A DNA stretch of 9,657 nt from Chromatiales bacterium (GTDB lineage: Bacteria > Pseudomonadota > Gammaproteobacteria > Chromatiales > Chromatiaceae). The notes below the pieces were generated by a model that was not told the origin of the DNA, searched no databases, and saw only the letters and a list, made by a program, of their open reading frames with translations. Positions 1-6,251 of the stretch are shown one piece after another (the first letter of the stretch is position 1; each line of letters opens with the position of its first letter). A program made the translations under genes and the position numbers. The stretch lies in NCBI GenBank assembly GCA_022360595.1, contig JAKSCN010000671.1, positions 1 to 9,657 of the forward strand, in the 5' to 3' direction.

Positions 1-746
1 AGAGCCGCAACCACATGGGTTGGCGGCGTATAGCGCCACTGGCCGGTACGCTGCATATAAAGCCACTGATCGTGCAGATCGAGACTCAAGGAGTGGGCAT
101 GACCTTTGGCTGACTTCAGCACCGAGCGCTTGATCAAGGCAAAGCCAAATCCCGGTACCCCCTCAAAGCATTTATTGGGTGACGAGACCAAGGCATCAAA
201 CGCCAAGCTACGGGCATCCACCGGCAACGCTCCAAAAGCACTCATCGAATCGATGATCAGCCGACGACCCGCTGTGGCGACCACCTCGGCAATCCCTTCG
301 ATAGGATTCAGAATGCCGGAGCTGGTTTCACAATGAACCACCGCCACATGGGTTATCTCCAGGTCATTCTGCAGGATCACCTCAACTTCAGCAGGTTGAG
401 GTGGCAGATAGTCCCCTTTATCCAAAGTCACATAATCGCGACCGATATAGTCGCAGATCTTCGCCATGCGCTGGCCGTAGGCCCCATTCATCAGAATGAG
501 CACCTTGCCATCGGGAGGAATAACCGTTGCCAGGGTCGCCTCTACCGCAAATGTTCCGCTGCCCTGAACAGGCACACAAACATGGCTCTGCCCGGCATTG
601 GCCTCAGCCAATAGTCGCTCACACACTTCGGCTGTAACGGCGTTGAAATCGGCATCCCAGGATCCCCAGTCGTGGAGCATGGCCTCCTTAACCGATAGCG
701 AAGTGGTAATGGGCCCAGGCGTCAGCAGGTAAGGGTCGCGTGTCAT
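1..746 (-). CDS. phnW: 2-aminoethylphosphonate:pyruvate transaminase, C-terminus cut by window edge
   Basis: This PLP enzyme converts 2-aminoethylphosphonate plus pyruvate to phosphonoacetaldehyde plus alanine, the first step of cytosolic 2-AEP breakdown. About 248 of the family's roughly 365 residues are visible. The N-terminus reads LLTPGPITTS and then EAMLHDWGSWDADFN, both typical of PhnW. A substrate-loop region VPVQGSGTFAVEA lies at 58-70, the cofactor aspartate segment IIDSMSAFG at 164-172, and SSPNKCFEGVPGFGF at 188-202, where Lys192 is the expected Schiff-base lysine. The ATG at 746 is preceded by AGGAAG (759-754) with a 7-nt gap, a good Shine-Dalgarno. A phosphonatase (phnX) or phnY/phnA route gene would be expected beyond the left edge. 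It lies 173 bp downstream of a PhnR-type regulator gene and has its own likely operator. No damage is seen in the visible part. Confidence 0.95.
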   Translation of the reverse strand, partial: MTRDPYLLTPGPITTSLSVKEAMLHDWGSWDADFNAVTAEVCERLLAEANAGQSHVCVPVQGSGTFAVEATLATVIPPDGKVLILMNGAYGQRMAKICDYIGRDYVTLDKGDYLPPQPAEVEVILQNDLEITHVAVVHCETSSGILNPIEGIAEVVATAGRRLIIDSMSAFGALPVDARSLAFDALVSSPNKCFEGVPGFGFALIKRSVLKSAKGHAHSLSLDLHDQWLYMQRTGQWRYTPPTHVVAA

Positions 747-772
747 AAGTGTGCTTCCTGAATGTGGCGCTG

Positions 773-808
773 AATATAACAACGCCGAAGAAATCTGGTG
801 TATACCAG
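773..808 (-). promoter_or_regulatory. phnW promoter region with HutC-type GntR operator
   Basis: CTGGTGTATACCAG (795-808) has perfect 5-bp arms, CTGGT/ACCAG, around GTAT, and the symmetry extends imperfectly outward. Its core GGTGTATACC fits the GT-N-TA-N-AC consensus known for operators of the HutC branch of GntR regulators, the branch to which the upstream gene belongs. A possible minus-strand -10, TATATT (778-773), lies between the operator and the phnW start, so the operator would cover the -35 region. Binding by the neighbouring regulator is inferred. The -35 hexamer itself is poor, which would suit a promoter needing activation or one controlled mainly by this protein. Confidence 0.65.
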
Positions 809-903
809 TTTAGCCTTGGGTTTTGAGCCACAGGGTGAATTTTTTATGACGAATGCTTAAGCTGGAGTTTGGCTTGAAAGCTGAGGTTATAGCTTGGGGG
901 ATG

Positions 904-916
904 CCACCAGTGGTGG
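904..916. repeat. 13-bp perfect inverted repeat after the GntR gene
   Basis: CCACCA-g-TGGTGG is perfectly symmetric with a single central base. It starts a few bases after the stop codon of the GntR gene when read on the minus strand. The loop would be very short and no T-run follows on the minus strand, so it is a poor terminator. It could be a protein site or chance. Confidence 0.4.
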
Positions 917-919
917 AGG

Positions 920-1642
920 TCACTCGGCAAACTGATGAGTTACCTTGATATTCAACGCATCATGACGCCAGTACTCCCGGTCATACTCGATCACCAGACC
1001 CTCCTGATTGAGTGTTCGACGGCTGATATAAAAGCAGCTGCACCCTGCCGGCGCCTGCAAGATTTCAGCTTGGGCAGCGGATAGGCTGGCGATACTGATA
1101 TCAACGTCCACCTGTTTGAAGAGCTGGCCGTAGTGATTGCGTAGCATGGTACTGAGGGATTGGTCAGGCGGCTGTTCTATCAGGTCCGGCCAGAGATCCG
1201 CCCGCAAAAAAATCTCCTCCAGATAGACAAGGCGGCCATTGATCCCCCGGCAACGGTGTAATTCCAGCAGTTGGGTGCCTTCTGCCACGGCCATCTTACC
1301 GGCCAGATCATCATCCGCCTGAATCAACCGCTGCATCAAACACTCGGTATAAGGTGAATAACCTTGTTCGAGGGCATACTGGGTGAAGTGGGCGGAACGA
1401 CTGGGATCGTAATCGATACGCGGGGGTGCCACAAACCAGCCACGACGATTGGAGCGATAGATCTGCCCATTCGCCTCCAGGCGTTTCAAAGCCTCACGCA
1501 CCGTTACTCGGCTGGTCTGCAGCTGATCACTGATTGCCCGCTCGGAGGGGAGCTTCGCTTCGGCTCCCCACTCGCCACTCTTTATACGGCTTTCCAGGAA
1601 ACCACACACTTGGGCGGCTGTCACATGGGGCTTTATTGGCAT
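920..1642 (-). CDS. phnR: GntR-family (HutC/UTRA) regulator, PhnR type, of 2-AEP use
   Basis: This is a 240-residue transcription factor. Residues about 6-73 form the GntR winged helix, with the typical LPSERAISDQL, then SRVTVREALKRLEANGQI, and the wing ending RRGWFVAPPR. Residues about 90-235 form a UTRA ligand-binding domain, with GTQLLELHRCRGINGRLVYLEE at about 122-143 and the terminal IEYDREYWRHDALNI. The UTRA domain marks the HutC subfamily, and similar proteins in 2-AEP loci (PhnR) respond to phosphonate substrates. The next gene on the same strand is phnW, and a HutC-type operator lies between them, so control of phnW is the simplest reading. The ATG at 1642 is preceded by AGGGA (1653-1649) with a 6-nt gap. 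That Shine-Dalgarno overlaps one arm of a long inverted repeat. The ligand is not visible from sequence, and HutC-branch regulators also serve sugar, histidine and amine pathways. Confidence 0.85.
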   Translation of the reverse strand: MPIKPHVTAAQVCGFLESRIKSGEWGAEAKLPSERAISDQLQTSRVTVREALKRLEANGQIYRSNRRGWFVAPPRIDYDPSRSAHFTQYALEQGYSPYTECLMQRLIQADDDLAGKMAVAEGTQLLELHRCRGINGRLVYLEEIFLRADLWPDLIEQPPDQSLSTMLRNHYGQLFKQVDVDISIASLSAAQAEILQAPAGCSCFYISRRTLNQEGLVIEYDREYWRHDALNIKVTHQFAE

Positions 1643-1650
1643 GGCCGTTC

Positions 1651-1706
1651 CCTATCCGGCAGAATTTTTAGCTAGGGCTGTTAACACTAATTTGATACCG
1701 GATAGG
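1651..1706 (-). promoter_or_regulatory. Inverted repeat able to pair over the GntR gene's ribosome binding site
   Basis: CCTATCCGG (1651-1659) and CCGGATAGG (1698-1706) are perfect 9-bp complements separated by 38 bp. In a minus-strand transcript the downstream arm contains most of the Shine-Dalgarno AGGGA, 6 nt before the start codon at 1642, so pairing would hide it. Alternatively the two arms could be DNA half-sites for a repressor. The loop contains one copy of the dispersed CTAGGG-CTGTTAACAC motif. A role in translation control is inference. Confidence 0.45.
1672..1690 (+). repeat. Dispersed intergenic repeat, copy A
   Basis: CTAGGG-CTGTTAACACTAA lies between the BCCT gene and the GntR gene. 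It matches copies at 3421-3440 (opposite strand), 5545-5562 and, less well, 9061-9079, with one base missing after GGG. It contains the palindrome GTTAAC. Confidence 0.5.
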
Positions 1707-1726
1707 TGGCGAGCACTTAAGCAGAA

Positions 1727-1746
1727 ACAGGTTCATGAGTACCTGT
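1727..1746 (-). terminator. Possible terminator hairpin after the BCCT gene
   Basis: ACAGGT-tcatgagt-ACCTGT is a perfect 6-bp stem with an 8-nt loop, 7 nt past the BCCT stop codon. On the minus strand it is followed by TTTCTGCTT, a poor U-tract. It may be a weak terminator that lets some transcription continue into the GntR gene. Confidence 0.35.
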
Positions 1747-1753
1747 ATAACCT

Positions 1754-3349
1754 CTAACCACGCTTGCTTTCAATTACACTGAGTTGCTTGTGTTCCTGTT
1801 TAAGCCCCTTATAGAGGCTCAAGCACATCACAATCAGAACAACTGTAAATGGCAGGCCTGCAGTAATCGCTCCAGCCTGCAGAGCTTTAAGGGCTTCAGC
1901 GCCACCTCCGTAGAGCAGTGTGGCCGCTATTACGCCTTCCAATGTCGCCCAGAAGATGCGTTGGGGTACCGGCGCATCCACTTTGCCTCCTGCGGTGATG
2001 CTATCGATCACCAAAGAACCGGAGTCCGACGATGTAACGAAGAAAACCAGCACCAGGGCGATACCCAGAAACGATGTGAGTTGTGACAGCGGCAGGTTCT
2101 CCAGCATATGGAACATCGCCAGCGAGACATCAGAGATTCCGTTCGCCAGTTGCCCGACACCATTGATAGCTTGATCCAACCCTGTGCCGCCAAAGACCGT
2201 CATCCAGATGAGCGTGACAAACGTTGGCACCATCAGCACCGCAATCACAAATTGACGCACAGTGCGGCCTTTAGAAATTCGGGCGATAAACATGCCGACA
2301 AATGGCGACCAAGAGATCCACCAAGCCCAGTAGAATACGGTCCAACCGTGAAACCAGGTATCGTCTTCACGGCCAAAGGAGTTGCTTAGAGGTAGCAAGT
2401 TCGACAGGTAAGCCCCTGTAGTATCGATGAGACTGCCGAATACTCCGAGGCCTTGACCTAGTATGAGAACGAACAGCAACAGTATCAGTGCCATCGTCAT
2501 ATTGATGTTGCTCAGCATTTTTACACCTCCGTCGATTCCACGTACCACGGAGAAGATAGCAATGCTGGTCACACCGACAATAATGGCGATCTGTGTATTG
2601 ATTTCACTGCTTATGCCAAACAGATGCTGCAAACCGCCGGCAGCCTGTTGTGCACCGAGTCCGAGTGATGTGGCAAGCCCGAAGATTGTCGCTAAAACCG
2701 CCAGTAGATCAATGATATGACCAGCCCAGCCCCAGCAAGCTTCACCCAAAATAGGATAAAAAGCCGAGCGAATGGTGAGTGGCAAACCTTTATTGAAACT
2801 GAAAAATGCCAGCGAGAGTGCGACTATGGCATAGATCGCCCAAGGGTGTAGCCCCCAGTGGAACATTGTTGCTCCCATAGCGGCACTTGCCCCCTCAGGA
2901 GTATTTGGCGGTGCGTTAAGCGGTGTCCCATACCAGTTTGTGTAATAGGCGACTGGCTCGGCCACGCTCCAGAACATGAGGCCGATCCCCATGCCTGCGG
3001 CGAACAGCATGGCAAACCAGGAAAGGGTGCTAAACTCTGGAACTGCATCCTCACCTCCTATGCGAATCTTCCCCACCGGCAGAAATACCAATGCTATACA
3101 GAAGATTACAAACAGATTGGCGCCCCAGATAAATAGCCAGTCGAAATGCTCTATTGACCAGCCTTTAGCCCCATCCAGCATGACTTTGGCATCAGAGGGA
3201 AACACCAGTGTTCCAATCACGAACAGTAGAATCAGCCCAGCACTAACAAAAAATACCGGGTTATGGAGATCCATGCCGAACATATTAAGATTATCTTGCC
3301 CCACTTCGTAATCTGAGGCGTAGGGGTCATTCGTTGTTGAATCAGTCAT
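1754..3349 (-). CDS. BCCT-family sodium- or proton-coupled transporter (betaine/choline/carnitine type)
   Basis: This 531-residue inner-membrane protein takes up quaternary-ammonium or related zwitterionic solutes. About twelve hydrophobic segments run from residue 31 to 515. Family marks are GMGIGLMFWSVAEP at 119-132, the glycine stretch that in BetP contributes to substrate and sodium binding, and YWAWWISWSPFVGMFIARIS at 340-359, whose tryptophans (343, 344, 347) correspond to the BetP substrate cage. VTSSDSGSL at 438-446 is also typical. The C-terminal tail is short, without the long charged osmosensing extension of BetP. Met1 lacks a strong Shine-Dalgarno, and Met23 or Met26 are alternatives. 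It starts 98 bp after the aminomutase gene on the same strand, so co-transcription is plausible. Betaine, choline, a beta-amino acid or even a 2-AEP-related amine (phnW lies downstream) are all possible substrates. The family is certain, the substrate is not. Confidence 0.93.
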   Translation of the reverse strand: MTDSTTNDPYASDYEVGQDNLNMFGMDLHNPVFFVSAGLILLFVIGTLVFPSDAKVMLDGAKGWSIEHFDWLFIWGANLFVIFCIALVFLPVGKIRIGGEDAVPEFSTLSWFAMLFAAGMGIGLMFWSVAEPVAYYTNWYGTPLNAPPNTPEGASAAMGATMFHWGLHPWAIYAIVALSLAFFSFNKGLPLTIRSAFYPILGEACWGWAGHIIDLLAVLATIFGLATSLGLGAQQAAGGLQHLFGISSEINTQIAIIVGVTSIAIFSVVRGIDGGVKMLSNINMTMALILLLFVLILGQGLGVFGSLIDTTGAYLSNLLPLSNSFGREDDTWFHGWTVFYWAWWISWSPFVGMFIARISKGRTVRQFVIAVLMVPTFVTLIWMTVFGGTGLDQAINGVGQLANGISDVSLAMFHMLENLPLSQLTSFLGIALVLVFFVTSSDSGSLVIDSITAGGKVDAPVPQRIFWATLEGVIAATLLYGGGAEALKALQAGAITAGLPFTVVLIVMCLSLYKGLKQEHKQLSVIESKRG

Positions 3350-3420
3350 AAGAAATACCCGGTTTGTAAGGGAGAAAGATCATTGAAGTTCTTTAATGCC
3401 TGCTCTTTATCTTTTTTGTT

Positions 3421-3440
3421 TAGTGTTAACAGGCCCTAGG
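3421..3440 (-). repeat. Dispersed intergenic repeat, copy B
   Basis: On the minus strand this reads CCTAGGGCC-TGTTAACACTA, starting 7 nt after the aminomutase stop codon. It is the best match to the consensus shared with 1672-1690, 5545-5562 and 9061-9079. It holds the palindromes CCTAGG and GTTAAC but forms no convincing terminator. Confidence 0.55.
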
Positions 3441-3447
3441 AAACAAT

Positions 3448-4617
3448 CTACAGGCTGATCTCTTGCATGTCGTCAAGCCATCCGGCTTTATCATCCAATT
3501 GCATAATCTTTATCTGGCTTGCTTCATGGGGCTTTTCAGGTCTGGAATGAATATGCTTTAGAATTAATTTATCGTCGACTCTTCCGCATATTTCGATTTT
3601 GCCGATGTCATGGCCCATAATGAACTTGAAACGCTTGGCATACCCATCCAATCGTTCTTTAGCTTTATCGACAATATCCACACCCTTTTTCAACGGAACT
3701 TGAAAATGATGCCTGACGCGTGAAACAGGCATGCACTGGTACAGGTAGTAGGGATTCACACCAATCCTCACCAGCCCATTCATCAGGTCTTCAATGTCTT
3801 CCACGCTGTCATTAACCCCTTCCAGAAAAACAGCCTGATTGTTGACGGTAACGCCGGCCTCCCTGATTTTCAGAACGGCTTCTTTGGCGATATCTGTTAT
3901 TTCACTCACATGATTAAAATGGGTGGGTAGATAAAGTGCTTTGCGTTTGTTGAACTCCCTGAAGGCCTCTAGCAATTCTTCATCAAAAAACCTCATCGGA
4001 TAGACGACAGGGGTTCTGGTACCGATGCGAACATAATTGACATGATCAATATCGATCAGGCTTTCGAGGATTTTTTTGATTCTGCGGGTATTGATTAACA
4101 GGGGATCCCCACCTGAGATCACAACATTGGTAATCTCTTTGTGCTCCCTGATGCACTCTGCGGCACGTTGAAAATTCTCTACCGTTTTATCATTGGGTAG
4201 TCCGACAATCGCTTTTCTAAAGCAGTGCCGGCAATACATAGAACAGTAATCGGTGGCTACAACAAGGGCAGAGTAGGGGTACTTATGCAGGATACCGTTT
4301 CCCTTGTTATGCTTGTCATCGCCATAGGGATCCTGGGTGGTCTCTCCCATGGACCCGGCGACTACCAACTCCTCTTCACTGGGAAGCGCTAGCTTTCTGA
4401 TCGCATCCTTTTCATTAGTTTCATCAATGAGGCTCAGATAGTATCTCGGGATGTTCATCGGGTGGTTATCAACCACCTCTCTTAACGTCTTCTCCTCATC
4501 TTCTGATAAGTCAATGTACTGTGTCAGGGAGTCAATTGAATTTATGTTGTTCTTAAGTTCCTTCTGCCAATCGATTTCAGTCCAGTCTATGTTTTTTAGC
4601 TCTTTGAGTTTGCTCAT
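3448..4617 (-). CDS. KamA-like radical SAM, PLP-dependent amino acid 2,3-aminomutase, substrate probably not lysine
   Basis: The family moves an alpha-amino group to the beta carbon using a [4Fe-4S] cluster, S-adenosylmethionine and PLP. The 389 residues show CSMYCRHCFRK at 125-135, with cluster ligands Cys125, Cys129 and Cys132. Arg134 is the position that binds the substrate carboxylate in clostridial KamA. The SAM-binding ISGGDPLL is at 167-174, and Lys340 in GHDIGKIE is the likely PLP lysine. YLYQCMPVSRVRHHF at 291-305 matches the KamA stretch YQCDLS, but the lysine-binding Asp (293 in KamA) is Met296. The second Asp (330 in KamA) falls at about Gly335. The C-terminal zinc-cysteine cluster of KamA is also missing. 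At 389 residues it is longer than EpmB, and it lacks EpmB's CRYCFRR context, so translation-factor modification is unlikely. No ablB-like acetyltransferase lies beside it. The start ATG has a weak Shine-Dalgarno. A plausible promoter sits about 200 bp upstream. Confidence 0.85.
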   Translation of the reverse strand: MSKLKELKNIDWTEIDWQKELKNNINSIDSLTQYIDLSEDEEKTLREVVDNHPMNIPRYYLSLIDETNEKDAIRKLALPSEEELVVAGSMGETTQDPYGDDKHNKGNGILHKYPYSALVVATDYCSMYCRHCFRKAIVGLPNDKTVENFQRAAECIREHKEITNVVISGGDPLLINTRRIKKILESLIDIDHVNYVRIGTRTPVVYPMRFFDEELLEAFREFNKRKALYLPTHFNHVSEITDIAKEAVLKIREAGVTVNNQAVFLEGVNDSVEDIEDLMNGLVRIGVNPYYLYQCMPVSRVRHHFQVPLKKGVDIVDKAKERLDGYAKRFKFIMGHDIGKIEICGRVDDKLILKHIHSRPEKPHEASQIKIMQLDDKAGWLDDMQEISL

Positions 4618-4729
4618 TTAGTTCAGCCGTAATTTTGATGGCCTGTGACAACTACGCCCCACTTAAGATTGGTTGCACCGGCAATCATGGTAATCACCGA
4701 AGATAAGAAGCAGTGTTGAGTCAGATGGC

Positions 4730-4746
4730 AGCTAATTAGATTAGCT
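4730..4746. repeat. Perfect inverted repeat in the aminomutase leader
   Basis: AGCTAAT-tag-ATTAGCT has perfect 7-bp arms. It lies between the predicted promoter and the start codon of the aminomutase gene, so it could be a regulator site or an RNA hairpin. No protein is assigned. Confidence 0.5.
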
Positions 4747-4798
4747 ATCCGGAGCTGCTGGGGGGCAATTTATGTAATAAGAAGTACCTGCTGGCACA

Positions 4799-4811
4799 AA
4801 CCATAATGGTT
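4799..4811. repeat. Palindrome next to the EctR/CosR-like operator
   Basis: AACCAT-a-ATGGTT is a perfect 13-bp inverted repeat. Its centre is about 26 bp from the centre of the EctR-like site at 4822-4839. It sits near the expected transcription start of the minus-strand promoter, a common place for a repressor site. Confidence 0.45.
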
Positions 4812-4821
4812 AGAATCATAA

Positions 4822-4839
4822 TTATTAGTGTACTAAATA
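4822..4839. promoter_or_regulatory. Predicted EctR/CosR operator between the aminomutase and MarR genes
   Basis: TTATTAGT-GT-ACTAAATA consists of two imperfect 8-bp half-sites separated by 2 bp. From memory, the EctR1 site at the ectoine promoter of a halotolerant methanotroph is TATTTAGT-GT-ACTATATA. The two agree at 15 of 18 positions, including both inner half-site cores and the GT spacer. The gene at 4949 encodes a MarR protein that looks like the EctR/CosR group. The site overlaps the -10 of a plausible minus-strand promoter and lies about 110 bp upstream of the MarR start. Binding is inferred. Confidence 0.65.
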
Positions 4840-4851
4840 TTTACTTGCCAA
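4822..4851 (-). promoter_or_regulatory. Plausible promoter for the aminomutase gene
   Basis: Read on the minus strand, TTGGCA (4851-4846) is followed after 18 bp by TAATAA (4827-4822). Both resemble sigma-70 hexamers. The operator fills the spacer and the -10, an arrangement suited to repression. The leader would be close to 200 nt, unusually long, and contains two inverted repeats. Confidence 0.45.
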
Positions 4852-4897
4852 GCAAAGAGCGCGTATCAGGCGCCACCAAAAAGGTAGATCGATGACG

Positions 4898-4903
4898 TAT
4901 AAT
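4898..4903 (+). promoter_or_regulatory. Consensus -10 (TATAAT) upstream of the MarR gene
   Basis: A perfect TATAAT lies 45 bp before the MarR start codon. The -35 at the right distance (ACCAAA) is poor, so the promoter is likely weak or assisted. Confidence 0.45.
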
Positions 4904-4948
4904 GTACTGAAAACCCTATATTTTAGAGCCTATCCATAGAGAGAAAGC

Positions 4949-5440
4949 ATGCAAACTCATGATCAGGTACTAATTGCCTTACGACAAATTATCAGAGCGA
5001 TTGATTTGCACTCAAAGAAACTCGAGCGTGAATCAGGCCTAACGGGCCCTCAATTGTTAGTCATGCAAATAATTCATGACGAAGGGCCCGTTACTTCCAG
5101 CGTGCTCGCACGCTCTGTCAGTCTCAGCCAAGCTACTGTGACCACGATTCTTGACCGCCTTGAGAAAAAAGCTTATCTGACACGTGAACGTGACAACAAA
5201 GACAAGAGAAAGGTATGGGTTAGTTTGTCTGACACCGGAACACAAGTGCTAGAAAGGGCTCCAGCTCTATTGCAGGAAAGCTTCGTCAAGTCTTTTGGTC
5301 AGATGAAGGAGTGGGAGCAATCACTTCTACTATCGTCACTACAGCGGATTGCATCGATGATGCAGGCCAGTGACCTTGAGGCTGCTCCAGTGCTGGATTC
5401 AAGTGAAGAGCGCTTGGTTAACACCGAGCACAATGAATAG
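4949..5440 (+). CDS. MarR-family regulator of the EctR/CosR (compatible-solute) type
   Basis: This 163-residue winged-helix dimeric DNA-binding protein has dimer helices at about 1-25 and 105-145. The recognition region is SSVLARSVSLSQATVTTILD at 50-69, and the wing is RERDNKDKRKVWVSLSDTG at 79-97. The C-terminal part (APALLQESFV, WEQSLLLSSLQRIASMM, then AAPVL at 145-149) is the pattern I associate with EctR of ectoine operons and CosR of vibrios, MarR proteins that repress osmolyte synthesis and uptake genes at low salt. That subfamily call is from memory. The start ATG follows AGAGAG (4938-4943) at 5 nt. It is divergent from the aminomutase gene, and the shared 331-bp region holds an EctR1-like site, which supports control of that gene and probably of itself. 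The last residues (150-163) are a short acidic tail. Ectoine genes are not in the window, so it may also act elsewhere. Confidence 0.88.
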   Translation: MQTHDQVLIALRQIIRAIDLHSKKLERESGLTGPQLLVMQIIHDEGPVTSSVLARSVSLSQATVTTILDRLEKKAYLTRERDNKDKRKVWVSLSDTGTQVLERAPALLQESFVKSFGQMKEWEQSLLLSSLQRIASMMQASDLEAAPVLDSSEERLVNTEHNE

Positions 5441-5544
5441 ATCAGCCTGTTATTAAGAAGCGCAATAAAATTTATGACAAGCGTAATTGCTATACGCCAA
5501 GCTCAATGACATCCAATCACATATAGGAGTGAAGTAAAACGTTA

Positions 5545-5562
5545 CCTAGGGTCTGTTAACAC
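5545..5562 (+). repeat. Dispersed intergenic repeat, copy C
   Basis: CCTAGGG-TCTGTTAACAC lies in the 181-bp gap between the convergent MarR and Sel1 genes. It differs from copy B at one base. I see nothing else in this gap apart from a weak hairpin, GCGTA/TACGC, at 5481-5497. Confidence 0.5.
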
Positions 5563-5621
5563 CACCACTGAACACTCGACTAACGTATCTGGGGCAGACT
5601 GCAGGGCTTTGGTGAATCTGG

Positions 5622-6251
5622 CTACCTTAAGTTTTTGGGAACACCATGTTTGCCATTGGCTCTCCAGATGTCTATCTGATCATCAAGTGCTTGAATTTGA
5701 AGTGGTGTCAGTTGGTTGGTCAGTTCATCCAAGCCATTTTGCAGGCGACCACACTCGGGATCTTGTTCAAGGGCCAGAATATGCCATAGATAGGATGTTT
5801 CCAGGTCACGCTTCAATCCATTGCCGGTTAACGAAGCCTTGGCCATCCAAAACTGCGCATCAAGACTACCTTGCTCTGCCGCCCTTCGATACCAGATGGC
5901 CGCTTCATTCAAATCTTGTGTGATACCCCGCCCTAGTTCCAAATTGACGGCAAAATAATGTTGGGCCTGAGCATGCCCAGAGATGGCTGCCTTTTGATAC
6001 CAGGATACTGCCTCCGAAAAATTCTTATCAACACCGAAACCATTTCGATATAAATAACCTAACCGAAACTGGGCTTCGCTATTACCTGCCTCTGCCAAAG
6101 GCGCCAAAAACATATGCGCAGTCTCCCACTCTTTCTCATCAAGAGCAGCGATACCTTTAGCCAACTTTGCAGATGAATCCGCATACAGCAGAGGGGTCAA
6201 TAAAAACAACAGGAGAGACAGGGTGACAGTTGATAATTTACAGTTAAGCAT
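5622..6251 (-). CDS. Exported Sel1-repeat protein
   Basis: This 209-residue protein has a clear signal peptide at 1-24. A basic start (NCK) is followed by a leucine-rich core, LSLLLFLLTPLL, and a cleavage site after LYA. The mature part is a helical-hairpin solenoid of Sel1 repeats. They run at about 58-93 (EAQFRLGYLYRNGFGVDKN..EAVSWYQKAA), 94-129 (AQAQHYFAVNLELGRGITQDLNEAAIWYRRAA) and 130-163, where the third is degenerate, with a partial unit at about 30-56. Sel1 repeats act as protein-binding scaffolds, here probably in the periplasm. The partner is unknown. The gene ends convergently with the MarR gene and has no obvious operon partner. Upstream lies a region of decayed sequence. The start is taken from the signal peptide, since the Shine-Dalgarno is weak. 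Confidence 0.85.
   Translation of the reverse strand: MLNCKLSTVTLSLLLFLLTPLLYADSSAKLAKGIAALDEKEWETAHMFLAPLAEAGNSEAQFRLGYLYRNGFGVDKNFSEAVSWYQKAAISGHAQAQHYFAVNLELGRGITQDLNEAAIWYRRAAEQGSLDAQFWMAKASLTGNGLKRDLETSYLWHILALEQDPECGRLQNGLDELTNQLTPLQIQALDDQIDIWRANGKHGVPKNLR

Noticed and set aside
106..614. Two plus-strand frames over the left edge
   Set aside because: They lie antisense to phnW, whose reading frame is uninterrupted and strongly conserved in sequence.
3418..3432. TTTAGTGTTAACAG as a second EctR-like site upstream of the BCCT gene
   Set aside because: Only one half-site matches and the second half is GTTAAC-like. The stretch is better explained as part of the dispersed repeat.
3448..4617. 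Annotation as EpmB, the EF-P lysine aminomutase
   Set aside because: The protein is longer than EpmB, has KamA-like CRHC and YLYQC motifs, and no efp or epmA gene is nearby.
5481..5497. Hairpin GCGTA-attgcta-TACGC after the MarR gene
   Set aside because: The stem is short, AT-containing and not followed by a T-run on either strand, so it is not supported as a terminator.
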